From contig NZ_JACHWH010000003.1 of the NCBI RefSeq assembly GCF_014191255.1, positions 191,501 to 255,500 on the forward strand: a DNA stretch of 64,000 nucleotides, given 5' to 3'. Numbering within the stretch: the stretch's first letter is position 1; every line of letters begins with the position of its first letter. Under the pieces are notes generated by a model. It saw only the letters and a list, made by a program, of their open reading frames with translations. It did not search any database and was not told the DNA's origin. The position numbers and the translations under genes are program-made. Of the stretch, positions 32,475 through 40,734 are shown piece after piece. This DNA is from Amycolatopsis bartoniae (GTDB lineage Bacteria > Actinomycetota > Actinomycetes > Mycobacteriales > Pseudonocardiaceae).

Positions 32475-32512
32475 GCGGGTGTGTCCGCGTCTTCTGCCGC
32501 GGACACACCCGC
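32475..32512. terminator. Bidirectional terminator hairpin
   Basis: A perfect 15-bp stem (GCGGGTGTGTCCGCG at 32475-32489 against 32498-32512) with an 8-base loop, placed between the convergent SDR (ends 32454) and NIPSNAP (ends 32521) genes. No T-run follows, as is usual in high-GC actinobacteria. Confidence 0.8.
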
Positions 32513-32520
32513 GCGCGCGG

Positions 32521-32841
32521 CTACTGCAGCCCGGATGTCGGCGTGGGCACGACCCTGGTCACCTTGATCTGGTCGACGAGCAGGAAGCTCTTCACCTTCG
32601 GGTCGATCTCGTTCCGCCAGCGGTCACTGCCGTAGACGTTGGCGTACAGGGCCGCTCGTTCCTGTTCGTCCTGGAAGCGGCGGATCCAGACGTAGCCGTC
32701 CGGGTCTTCCTCGTCCACGAACGACGCCGTGACGGACATTCCCTGGGCGAGCTGGAACGGGATGACGACGTCCTCCATGTAGCGGACCCATTCGTCGCGG
32801 CGTCCCGGCTGGACCTGGTAGCGGCGGATCTCATAGAACAT
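32521..32841 (-). CDS. NIPSNAP-family protein
   Basis: 106 residues with the NIPSNAP/EthD-like ferredoxin fold: FYEIRRYQVQPGRRDEWVRY at the start and VWIRRFQDEQERAALYANVY in the middle. Small dimeric proteins of unknown role, often in operons with oxidoreductases. It lies 30 bp downstream of the quinone-oxidoreductase-like gene on the same strand and is probably cotranscribed with it. ATG at 32841 follows GGGGAGTGTCCG. Confidence 0.8.
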   Translation of the reverse strand: MFYEIRRYQVQPGRRDEWVRYMEDVVIPFQLAQGMSVTASFVDEEDPDGYVWIRRFQDEQERAALYANVYGSDRWRNEIDPKVKSFLLVDQIKVTRVVPTPTSGLQ

Positions 32842-32871
32842 CGGACACTCCCCGGTTCTCGTGGTGGCGGT

Positions 32872-33840
32872 TCAGGCAGCGACCCGCAGGACGAGTTTGC
32901 CGCGGGTGCGGTTGGACTCGCCGCGGGTGTGGGCGGCGGCGGCTTGTTCGAGCGGGAACATGTCTTCGACTTCCACGACGACCTTGCCGGAGTCGATCAG
33001 GTCCCCGATGGTGGCGAGTGCCGGCCCGTCCGGCTCGACCAGGAACGCCGTGACTCGCTTTTCCTTCGCCTGCGCCGCGGCGGCCAGTTCGGGCGACACG
33101 CCCGCGGGAACGGCGACGAGCAGCCCGCCGGGGCGTAGCACTGCCAACGACCGCGTGCTGGTGTTTTCGTGGTGGTCGCCGACCAGGTCGAGCACGACGT
33201 CGACGTCCGCGACCGCGTCCTCGAACCGGACGGCGGTGTAGTCGATGAGTTCGTTCGCGCCGAGCTTGGTGAGCCAGCCGTGGCTGCCGCTGCGGGCGGT
33301 GCCGATCACGTGGGCGCCGAGGTGCCGGGCGAACTGGACCGCCAGGTGACCGACCCCGCCGGCGGCGGCGTGGATCAGCACGCGCTGCCCGGGCTGGACG
33401 TGCGCGGTGTCGGTCAGGGCCTGCCACGCGGTGAGCGCGGCGAGCGGAACGGCCGCGGCTTCCTCGTGGCTGAGGGTCGAGGGCTTGCGGGTGAAGTGCC
33501 GTGACGGGGCGGTGACGTATTCGGCGTAGGCCCCCGCGGCCCGCGGGAACCAGGGCATGCCGTAGACCTCGTCGCCCTCCTTCAAGGTCGTGACGCCGAA
33601 GCCGACCTTGTCCACGACTCCGGAGATGTCCCAGCCGAGGATGAACGGAGGCTCGCCGAGCACCCCCGCCATTCCGTCGCCTGCGCGGGTCTTCCAGTCC
33701 ACCGGGTTGACGCCGGCTGCGTGCACTTTCACCCGGACCTCGGTCGGCAGCGGCTCGGGGCGGGGAACTTGCTGCACCGACAGCACGTCGGGACCGCCGA
33801 GGGCGTGCTGGACGACGGCGCGCATCGATGAGTCGGACAC
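32872..33840 (-). CDS. NADP-dependent quinone-oxidoreductase-like MDR enzyme
   Basis: 322 residues, medium-chain dehydrogenase without zinc ligands: MRAVVQHALGGPDVLSVQQV opening, AAGVNPVDWKTRAG, and the NADPH loop HAAAGGVGHLAVQFA (~residues 140-154). This is the NADPH:quinone reductase/zinc-independent reductase branch. GTG at 33840 is chosen for GGGAGAA in front and the normal length. Divergent from the HxlR gene, with direct repeats between, so HxlR control is likely, in response to quinone- or aldehyde-type stress as in other HxlR pairs. Confidence 0.85.
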   Translation of the reverse strand: MSDSSMRAVVQHALGGPDVLSVQQVPRPEPLPTEVRVKVHAAGVNPVDWKTRAGDGMAGVLGEPPFILGWDISGVVDKVGFGVTTLKEGDEVYGMPWFPRAAGAYAEYVTAPSRHFTRKPSTLSHEEAAAVPLAALTAWQALTDTAHVQPGQRVLIHAAAGGVGHLAVQFARHLGAHVIGTARSGSHGWLTKLGANELIDYTAVRFEDAVADVDVVLDLVGDHHENTSTRSLAVLRPGGLLVAVPAGVSPELAAAAQAKEKRVTAFLVEPDGPALATIGDLIDSGKVVVEVEDMFPLEQAAAAHTRGESNRTRGKLVLRVAA

Positions 33841-33890
33841 GGGTTTTCTCCCTGGGTTCGTGGTCTGCACCTTGACGTCCCGAACATATC

Positions 33891-33926
33891 CGCAGGGCTA
33901 TAGTTACCCGCAAGGGCTAGAACTTC
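33891..33926. promoter_or_regulatory. Direct repeats for HxlR
   Basis: CGCAGGGCTATAGTTAC (33891-33907) and CGCAAGGGCTAGAACTTC (33909-33926) repeat AGGGCTA-N-A with a period of ~19 bp, between the divergent oxidoreductase and HxlR genes. Probable autoregulatory site, inferred from position. Confidence 0.5.
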
Positions 33927-33959
33927 CCCATGGGAAGCATCCAGGTGAGAGGCTTGCGG

Positions 33960-34358
33960 ATGACGACATCGTGCCTGACGGGGCAGCACTCCGACCACGA
34001 CGTCTACGCGTCGCAGTGCCCGTGCCGGGCGCTGCTGGACCTGCTGGCGAACAAGTGGTCCGCCCTGGCCATCGGTGCGCTCGAGGACGGCCCGCAGCGG
34101 TTCGGGCAGCTGCAACGGCTCCTGCAGGGAGTCAGCCCGAAAGTGCTGACCCAGACCCTGCGCCGCCTGGAGGAGTTCGGCCTGGTCGACCGCACGGTCT
34201 ACCCGGTCGTGCCCCTGCACGTCGAGTACTCGCTCACCGGGCTCGGGCGCAATGCCGCCGTACCGTTGCGGATGCTGCGCACCTGGGTCGAGGACAACAT
34301 CGACAACACCGCCGCCCCGGCCGCTGCCTGCGCGAGCGAGACGACAGCGGCCCCGTGA
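33960..34358 (+). CDS. HxlR-family transcriptional regulator
   Basis: 132 residues, winged-helix HxlR/MarR-like: CPCRALLDLLANKWSALAIG (residues ~21-40) and LQGVSPKVLTQTLRRLEEFG. The Cys pair before the first helix (QCPCR) is the redox-sensing position in HypR/QorR-type members, so thiol sensing of quinones or aldehydes is plausible. ATG at 33960 is chosen over 33930 because MTTSCL matches the family. Divergent from the quinone-oxidoreductase-like gene, its likely target. Confidence 0.85.
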   Translation: MTTSCLTGQHSDHDVYASQCPCRALLDLLANKWSALAIGALEDGPQRFGQLQRLLQGVSPKVLTQTLRRLEEFGLVDRTVYPVVPLHVEYSLTGLGRNAAVPLRMLRTWVEDNIDNTAAPAAACASETTAAP

Positions 34359-34378
34359 CGTCGCCACGGAACGCCACT

Positions 34379-34390
34379 GTCCACTGTGGA
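34379..34390. repeat. Palindrome GTCCACTGTGGA
   Basis: Partial copy (12 of 13 bases) of the GTCCACTGTGGAC element, 20 bp past the HxlR stop in the convergent gap before the ketopantoate-reductase-like gene. Confidence 0.4.
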
Positions 34391-34463
34391 TGTCCACCCT
34401 TGACACCTTCGTAGCCACGGACGAGATCGGGCAGGCTCATGGCTGGGCCAGGGGGTGTGGTTG

Positions 34464-35495
34464 TCAGGCGGCCTGCTGGCGAAACGCTGTCAGTTCGGCA
34501 ATGAGCTGCCTGAGCGCCACCATGGGCTTGCCCTCGCGCTCTCCGGCGGAGACGTGGTCCTGCAGCAGTTCCAGGTCCTGCTGGGCGACCTTGCCGCCGT
34601 GGTGGAAGGCGTTGAACGCGTTCACGTCCAGCGGCAGGGCCTGCTCCTCGGCGGCGGCCATCATGTGCGTCAGGAACTCGCTGCCCGTGGGCTGACCCGC
34701 GGGGCGGTACTCGTCGAGGGAAACGACTTCCCGGACTGCGTCGACGGCGAGGTTCCAGGTGTCCTTGTGGTCGTTGAACTGTGCCGCAGGGGGCCAGCCC
34801 ATCAGCTCGCACGCTGCGAAGACCGGAAAGACGATGGCCACTTGGGCCGGGAACTGGCGGTGGTCGACGATGTCGCAGTGCGACACGCTGCAGGCGTCGT
34901 AGAGGGCCTTGAAGCGAGTGGCGACGGCGGGGAACCTGTCCTCGACCGTGAAGCTTCCCGTGGGCAGGGTGCGGTAGGCCAGGTCGGCCTGAGCCAGAAG
35001 CGCGGGGTCGGTGGGCGGGTGGATGGGAAGGTTCGCGGAGGCGACCTGGTGGGCCAGGAGTGAGAGCGCTCCACTGATGACGCGTTCCTCGTCGATGCCG
35101 AGTGTGTCGAGGCAGTGCCGGCGCAGACCGAGGCCGATGCCGCCGATGATGACGACGGCAGAGGTGTCGCGGACGGCGTTGCCCAGGTCGCTCAGCATGG
35201 CAGTGCCCTCGGCGGACCGTGCGGAGGCGCCGTCGAGGGTGACGATGATGTAGTCGTAGGCGCGGTCGCCGACCTCGGTGACATCCGAGAGAACCCGGTA
35301 GCCGGAGAAGGGCTGCACGCTCACGTCGTCGTAGGAGTACAGCAGCTGGGGCCGTGACAGCTTCTCCGCGCGCTGGGGACGCACCAGGAACGTCACCTCC
35401 GCGCCGGCCAGCTGCAGGTGGTAGCCGGACATGATGCCCATCGCCCCGGCTCCGACGATCAAGACGGTGGGGATCGGCGATGTGCTGCTGGGCAT
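34464..35495 (-). CDS. Ketopantoate-reductase-family (PanE/ApbA-like) protein
   Basis: 343 residues. NADPH-binding motif VLIVGAGAMGIMSGYHL at residues ~11-27 and C-terminal helical domain with AFHHGGKVAQQDLELLQDH. True PanE reduces ketopantoate in pantothenate synthesis; this one is longer and diverges in the substrate half, and it is paired with a TetR repressor, so a catabolic or detoxifying dehydrogenase is more likely. ATG at 35495 follows AGGAGCACTT. Divergent from the TetR gene with clear operators between. Confidence 0.8.
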   Translation of the reverse strand: MPSSTSPIPTVLIVGAGAMGIMSGYHLQLAGAEVTFLVRPQRAEKLSRPQLLYSYDDVSVQPFSGYRVLSDVTEVGDRAYDYIIVTLDGASARSAEGTAMLSDLGNAVRDTSAVVIIGGIGLGLRRHCLDTLGIDEERVISGALSLLAHQVASANLPIHPPTDPALLAQADLAYRTLPTGSFTVEDRFPAVATRFKALYDACSVSHCDIVDHRQFPAQVAIVFPVFAACELMGWPPAAQFNDHKDTWNLAVDAVREVVSLDEYRPAGQPTGSEFLTHMMAAAEEQALPLDVNAFNAFHHGGKVAQQDLELLQDHVSAGEREGKPMVALRQLIAELTAFRQQAA

Positions 35496-35562
35496 AAGTG
35501 CTCCTGTTGTCGAGTGCGGGGGCACGACCGCGGGGTGCTGCGCGGACGCAGCCACGCTCCAG

Positions 35563-35599
35563 CTGACCGATTCGGTCAGAATACTACCGATGTGGTCAG
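35563..35599. promoter_or_regulatory. Tandem TetR operators
   Basis: CTGACCGATTCGGTCAG (35563-35579), palindromic apart from its centre, and a second copy CTACCGATGTGGTCAG (35584-35599), 21 bp apart, between the reductase and TetR starts. The second lies 40 bp before the TetR ATG. Confidence 0.7.
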
Positions 35600-35638
35600 G
35601 TGAGGTTGGGGGTGGTCAGCTCGCGCTAGGTTGACCGC

Positions 35639-36247
35639 ATGAGAATCCGGCCCTCCAAGGAGGAGATCGACGACCAGCTACTCGACATCGCCGCTGGGCT
35701 GCTGGCCCGTCGAGGGGTGAAAGGCACCTCGATCCAGGCTGTCGCCGATGCCACGGGGTATTCCAAGGCCGGGATCCTCAACCGTTTCACCAGCAAGGAC
35801 GCTCTGATCGAGCGGGCAATCCAGCAATGCGAAAGCCAGACCCGCGTCGTCCTGCACTCGGTCAGCGACCTCTCCTGCGGACCGGCGCGAGACGCGGCTG
35901 CCCTCACCGCGCTGACCGATCTGGCGCTGCGCCGGCCGGGCTACATCACCCTCGTGTCCGCGTTCACGACACCTCTTGAGGAGCCGCACCTGCAACGCGG
36001 GCTTGACCGGCTCGGGGAGGACGTCTGTCGCACGTTCTGCCTGCCAGGACCCGGGCTGGGAGACCTCGAACGCTGGTGCCGGGTGATCGGATCACTGGGG
36101 GCCCTGTGCACGCTCGCCGTCGCCACGCCGGACCACGCCCCCGCAGCCACCCCGCTACAGGCTCAGCCTCACATCCTCGCCACGGCGTGGAGCGCTCTTG
36201 GGTACGACATGGCACTGGGCGACGCTCAGGTAACCGCCGCCACCTGA
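35639..36247 (+). CDS. TetR-family repressor
   Basis: 202 residues: HTH near residues 28-48 (TSIQAVADATGYSKAGILNRF) and a C-terminal helical domain. ATG at 35639. Divergent from the ketopantoate-reductase-like gene, which is its probable target with itself through the GACCGA/TCGGTC operators. Ligand unknown. The 150 bp after its stop hold no gene. Confidence 0.85.
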   Translation: MRIRPSKEEIDDQLLDIAAGLLARRGVKGTSIQAVADATGYSKAGILNRFTSKDALIERAIQQCESQTRVVLHSVSDLSCGPARDAAALTALTDLALRRPGYITLVSAFTTPLEEPHLQRGLDRLGEDVCRTFCLPGPGLGDLERWCRVIGSLGALCTLAVATPDHAPAATPLQAQPHILATAWSALGYDMALGDAQVTAAT

Positions 36248-36397
36248 GCGCGCGGGCGCGGTAACCGAGTTGCCGCGCGGACGGCCACCAGAGCACGTAA
36301 CCGGTTCGGCTGAACAGCCGGGAGCGTGCTGGACGGCCGGGTGCCCGGGCTCCGCGAGACCGGCCTCCAGCGCGGAAGATGCCCCCGCGCCACTTCA

Positions 36398-37141
36398 CTA
36401 AGACGCCAGACCACCGTCCACAACGAACTCGGCACCCGTGATGAATCCACCCGCGGGCGAAACCAGGAACAGCACGGTCGCCGCCACCTCCTCGGCCAGA
36501 CCTCGGCGTCCCAGCGGAGTGGCGGCGATGACTTGCGCGTTCCACTCGTCGGTGATGGCGTCGAGCATGGTGGTGTCGATGAAGCCCGGGTGTACCGAGT
36601 TGACCCGGATGTTGTGGGCGCCGAGTTCGACCGCCGCGCATTTCGTCATGCCCCGGACCGCCCACTTGGTCGTGGAGTAGGCGATCTGGTTGGGGTACGG
36701 GCGGTGCGACGCGATCGACGAGATGTTCACGATCACCCCGCCGCCGGAGTCCTTCATCGCCGCTGCGGCGGTCCGCATGCCCAGGAACGTGCCGCGTTGG
36801 TTGACGCGGTAGTGCTCGTCGAAGTTCTCCGGCGTCGTGTCCGTGACGTCGGCGCCCGGGCGGTAGATCCCGGCGTTGTTGACCAGGATCGTGGGCGGAC
36901 CGAATTGTTCGGTCGTGCGCTCCAGGAGCGTGTCCCAGGACTGTTCGCAACCGACGTCGTGGCGTTCGTAGGCCGCACGGTCCCCGAGTTCGCCGGCGAG
37001 GGCCTTTCCGTCGGTGTCGCGTCCACCGGCGATCACCGCCGTAGCGCCGGCGCCGGTCAGTGCGCGCACGATCGCGGCACCGATCCCGCGTGCGCCGCCG
37101 GTCACGATCGCGACCTGCCCGTCCAGTTCGTGGTTCACCAT
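36398..37141 (-). CDS. Short-chain dehydrogenase/reductase
   Basis: 247 residues, classical SDR: TGGARGIGAAI (residues ~14-24), NNAGIYRPG, ISSIAS and YSTTK (catalytic Tyr and Lys), and the C-terminal FITGAEFVVDGG. Close in layout to 3-alpha/beta-hydroxysteroid- or cyclohexanol-type dehydrogenases and FabG-like enzymes. ATG at 37141 overlaps the hydrolase gene by 7 bases. Last gene of the leftward unit that starts with the aldehyde dehydrogenase at 43375. Confidence 0.85.
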   Translation of the reverse strand: MVNHELDGQVAIVTGGARGIGAAIVRALTGAGATAVIAGGRDTDGKALAGELGDRAAYERHDVGCEQSWDTLLERTTEQFGPPTILVNNAGIYRPGADVTDTTPENFDEHYRVNQRGTFLGMRTAAAAMKDSGGGVIVNISSIASHRPYPNQIAYSTTKWAVRGMTKCAAVELGAHNIRVNSVHPGFIDTTMLDAITDEWNAQVIAATPLGRRGLAEEVAATVLFLVSPAGGFITGAEFVVDGGLAS

Positions 37142-37914
37142 GGTGCCATCCCTTCTACGAAGTGCCGCAGTGCCTGATTGACAGCGCCGGGTTGTTCCTC
37201 GGTGACGAGGTGCCCGCTGCCGGGGACGCGCACGAACGTTGAGTGCGGCAGGCGGGCGTGCATGGCCTCGGCGCGGGCGATCGGGATGCCGCCGTCGTCC
37301 TCGGCGTGGATGATCAGGGTGGGCACCGTGATTTCGCCGAGCCTGGCGAGCCGGTCCTCGCGGTCGATCCAGGATCGGTATTCGCCCCAGACGGACCGGG
37401 ACGGGCGAGCGCGCCACTTGGTCACCCAGCGCTGAACGTGGGCCGGGTTCTCTTCGATCGTGCGCGGGCCGAAGATCACCGGGACGAACGCCGCGGCGAA
37501 CTCCGCGGAGATCGGCTCCTCGGTGTTCATCGGTTCGAGCAATTCCCCGAACTGTGCACGCTCTTCGGCGGTGTACGCGTCCGCCATGGACGAGACGAGT
37601 ACGAGGCCCGCGAGCCGGTGGGGATGTTTGAGCGCGAGTTCGATGCCCATGAACCCGCCCACCGACATGCCCACGAGCACGAACCTCTCGACGCCCGCGC
37701 CGTCGGCGACGTCGAGACAGTCGGAAACCAGATCGTCCAGGCACCGTTCGGTTCCGTACCGGGACGTGCCCGCCCTGCTGGTGTAGGCGATGGTCCGGTA
37801 GCGGTCGCTCAATGCCGCGATCTGCGGGTCGAACATGGTGCGGTCCAGCAGCGTGCCGTGGCTGAACACCAGGGCTGGACCGGCACCGCGATCGAGGATG
37901 TCACTGTCCTGCAT
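37135..37914 (-). CDS. Alpha/beta hydrolase
   Basis: 259 residues. Oxyanion motif VFSHGTLLDRTMF, nucleophile elbow VGMSVGG (Ser, ~residue 83), acid in IIHAEDDGG, and His in GSGHLVTEEQP. Ser nucleophile means esterase, lactonase or C-C hydrolase (3-oxoadipate enol-lactonase-like fold). ATG at 37914 has AGGAG upstream and overlaps the transporter gene by 14 bases. In this cluster, lactone or ester opening before oxidation is a reasonable role. Confidence 0.85.
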   Translation of the reverse strand: MQDSDILDRGAGPALVFSHGTLLDRTMFDPQIAALSDRYRTIAYTSRAGTSRYGTERCLDDLVSDCLDVADGAGVERFVLVGMSVGGFMGIELALKHPHRLAGLVLVSSMADAYTAEERAQFGELLEPMNTEEPISAEFAAAFVPVIFGPRTIEENPAHVQRWVTKWRARPSRSVWGEYRSWIDREDRLARLGEITVPTLIIHAEDDGGIPIARAEAMHARLPHSTFVRVPGSGHLVTEEQPGAVNQALRHFVEGMAPW

Positions 37915-39316
37915 GGACTTCTCCTGTCCGGGAGGGCGCGGGGCCGGAGGTGGTTTCGTCGGCGAAGACCTGTTCGAGGGTCTTGCCGGTGACACGCGGG
38001 CCGAGTACGCGGATCACGATCGCGCCGGCCGCGAGCAATGCCGCCATGGCCGCGAAGACCCCGCCGAAACCGATGGTGCCGAAGGCGAACCCGATGACGA
38101 CCGGTGCGACGAGGCCACCGGCATTGCCCGCCGTGGAGGCCAACCCGGCACCGGTCGCGCGGATCGCGGTGGGGTAGACCTCGGAGCAGTAGGGGTACAC
38201 GATGCCGGAGATGCACGTGATGCAGATGGACAACGTCATGCCGATGAACAGCAGGGCGACGCTGTCCCGCGGCACCATGGCGAGGGCGAGCGACGCCACG
38301 GTCGCGAAGCCGAAGAACGTCACCAGCAGGGTGCGCCGTTCGAAGCGGTCGCTGACGAAGATCGCGGCCAGGTACCCGATGGGCTGGGCGACGAACAACA
38401 GGAAGCTGTAGGTGGCGGCGATGCCGGGATCGATGCCGATCTCGAGGAACAGCGAGGGCATCCAGGTGAAGAACCCGAAGAACGCGAACAGGAACACGAA
38501 CGAGCCGAGCCAGGTGGCCACCGAGACGCGGGCGAGTCCGTTGCGCCAGACCTCGAGCGGCGACCTGGACAACGGCGGTGCGGCCGGCGCGACAGCGGCG
38601 TCCGGCGGAACGGGCGGCAGCGCGGTACCGTGCCGCGCCGCGATCACGCGCTCCTCCAGGCGGCTGACGACGGCGTCCGCGTCGGCGACGCGACCCTGGG
38701 CGAGCAGCCAGCGCGGCGACTCCGGGAGGGACCGTCGCCACCACAAGAGGACCAGAACGGGCAGTCCGCAGGCCACGGCGGTGATGCGCCAGCCGTCGTG
38801 GAGCGGCACGACGAACGAGCCCAGTACCGCGGCGACGACGTTGCCGAGTGAGAAGAACAGCGTGACGCCGCTGACGAACCGGCCGCGGTTGTGCCCCGTG
38901 GCGAACTCGGAGATGTACGGCGAAACGATCGCCGCCTCGGCACCCGCCCCGAGGCCGCCGATGATCCGCACGGCGATGACGAACGCGAACCCGTTCGCGA
39001 ACGCCAGCCCGATCGATGCGGCACAGAACAGCAGGAGCGCGTAGAGCATGACCTTCTTGCGTCCGAAACGGTCGCCGACCAGGCCGGCGAACAGGGCGCC
39101 GACGATCATGCCGACCGGTGCGGCGCCGCCGATCAGGCCGACCTGGCCGTTGCTCAGGCCGAACTCCGTTTTCAGGTGCGGGAGCATGAAGCCGATGATC
39201 ACGATGTCGAGAGCTTCGAAGAGGTGGCCGAGGCCACCCGCGAGGAGGATGCCCAGCTGCGGACGGCCGATCGGGAGCCGTTCGAGGCGGGTGAGGATGT
39301 GGGCGTCGGTGGACAT
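37901..39316 (-). CDS. MFS transporter (sugar/aromatic-acid type)
   Basis: 471 residues, 12 membrane helices with a large central cytosolic loop. MFS signature GLVGDRFGRKKVM between helices 2 and 3; first helix with conserved Asp (FEALDIVIIGFML). It resembles AAHS/SP-type importers. ATG at 39316 has GGAGGTTCACC directly in front, one of the best ribosome sites in the window. Second of two transporters in the unit. Substrate unknown. Confidence 0.85.
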   Translation of the reverse strand: MSTDAHILTRLERLPIGRPQLGILLAGGLGHLFEALDIVIIGFMLPHLKTEFGLSNGQVGLIGGAAPVGMIVGALFAGLVGDRFGRKKVMLYALLLFCAASIGLAFANGFAFVIAVRIIGGLGAGAEAAIVSPYISEFATGHNRGRFVSGVTLFFSLGNVVAAVLGSFVVPLHDGWRITAVACGLPVLVLLWWRRSLPESPRWLLAQGRVADADAVVSRLEERVIAARHGTALPPVPPDAAVAPAAPPLSRSPLEVWRNGLARVSVATWLGSFVFLFAFFGFFTWMPSLFLEIGIDPGIAATYSFLLFVAQPIGYLAAIFVSDRFERRTLLVTFFGFATVASLALAMVPRDSVALLFIGMTLSICITCISGIVYPYCSEVYPTAIRATGAGLASTAGNAGGLVAPVVIGFAFGTIGFGGVFAAMAALLAAGAIVIRVLGPRVTGKTLEQVFADETTSGPAPSRTGEVHAGQ

Positions 39317-39378
39317 GGTGAACCTCCAGGAGCGCAGGAGGGAATGCCCGGCAGCGCCGGGTCGCGCGGGCGAACGGG

Positions 39379-40674
39379 TCAGCGGGTGACTGCCGCGGTG
39401 GGGTGGCTCGCGGATTCGGCCAGCGATCGGCCAGCCGTCTCGGGCAGTCGCCAGGCCAGCACGAGCCCGACGATGAGGGCGATGGCGGCGAGATAGAGGG
39501 CCGGTGCGACAGGCGTGCGCGTGACAGCCGCCAGTGCGGCGGCGACCAGCGGCGCGGTGCCCGCGATCGGACCGACGCCCAGGCTGTAAGCCAGCGCCGA
39601 GCCACTGGAACGGGTGCGGGCGGGGAAGAGTTCCACGAGCACGATCGACGACATGACGTTCAGGCCGGCCTGCGGAATGGCGAACAGGCACATGCCCAGG
39701 AGGGCCAGCCCCGGTTGACCCGAGCCGACCAGCAGCAGCACCGGGACGGCGAGCACGGCATGGGCGAGCGCCCCGCCGACGTAGACCCGGCGCCGCCCGA
39801 TCCGGTCGGACAGTGCGCCGGCCAGCGGGCAGATCGCAGCGTAGAACAGCAGGGCGACCGAACTGACCGTCAAGGCGGCCTTCTGCTGGCCTCCAGCCGA
39901 CATCGCGGTCGTGAAATATGTCGCCAGGTAATAGAAGCCGACGCCGGTGACCGAGGCGCACGCGAAAGCCAGGACCAGCGTCGAACGCTCGGTTCTGAGT
40001 GCCGTCCGCACCGGTGTGGCCGCGATTTGGTCGCGTTCCCGCAGTTGCCGGTACACCGGGGTCTCGTCGAGCCGCAACCGCAGGTAGAGGCCGATCAGTC
40101 CGAGCGGTGCGGCGAGCAGGAACGGCAGTCGCCAGCCCCACGACTGCATCTCCGCCGGGGTGAGCAGGCTTTGCAGCAGCAGCACTGATCCCGTACCGGC
40201 CACAATGGCCAGTCCACCGGACGCGGAGATCAGGCTGGCCCGGAAACCGCGCCGGCCCGGGGGTGCGTACTCGGCGAGGAACGCGGACGCGCCGGTCCAC
40301 TCGCCACCCGCGGACAGGCCCTGGACGCAGCGGAGCAGGACGAGCAGCAGTGGCGCCCAGAAGCCGATCGCCGCGTAGGCGGGCAGCACGCCGATCAGGG
40401 TGGTGGCGCCACTGATCCCGACGACCGCCACGGACAGGGCGGCCCGGCGGCCCCTCCGGTCGCCGAACGAGCCGAGCAGGGCGCCGCCGAGGGGGCGGAA
40501 CACGAACGCGATCCCGAACACGGCCAGGGAGGCCAGCAGGGAGGCGACCGCGTCGCCGCCTGGGAAGAACACGCGGCCGAGGGTGACGGCGAGTGCGCCG
40601 TAGACGGCGAAGTCGAACCATTCGGTGAAGTTGCCGATGAGGGTGGCCACGACAATGGTGGCTGGAGAGCGCAT
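39379..40674 (-). CDS. MFS transporter, metabolite:H+ symporter (MHS) type
   Basis: 431 residues, 12 helices. The start IVVATLIGNFTEWFDFAVYG and the signature GSFGDRRGRRAAL are typical of the MHS (ProP/KgtP/ShiA) group, which imports carboxylates, betaine or shikimate. ATG at 40674. It lies 60 bp downstream of the alcohol dehydrogenase gene in the leftward operon. Two importers in one operon suggest two substrates or two stages. Confidence 0.85.
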   Translation of the reverse strand: MRSPATIVVATLIGNFTEWFDFAVYGALAVTLGRVFFPGGDAVASLLASLAVFGIAFVFRPLGGALLGSFGDRRGRRAALSVAVVGISGATTLIGVLPAYAAIGFWAPLLLVLLRCVQGLSAGGEWTGASAFLAEYAPPGRRGFRASLISASGGLAIVAGTGSVLLLQSLLTPAEMQSWGWRLPFLLAAPLGLIGLYLRLRLDETPVYRQLRERDQIAATPVRTALRTERSTLVLAFACASVTGVGFYYLATYFTTAMSAGGQQKAALTVSSVALLFYAAICPLAGALSDRIGRRRVYVGGALAHAVLAVPVLLLVGSGQPGLALLGMCLFAIPQAGLNVMSSIVLVELFPARTRSSGSALAYSLGVGPIAGTAPLVAAALAAVTRTPVAPALYLAAIALIVGLVLAWRLPETAGRSLAESASHPTAAVTR

Positions 40675-40734
40675 CGATGGGCTCCAGTGCAGAAGTGTCG
40701 TGGTGTCGCCGGCCCCCTCCGGCCACACCGGGGG

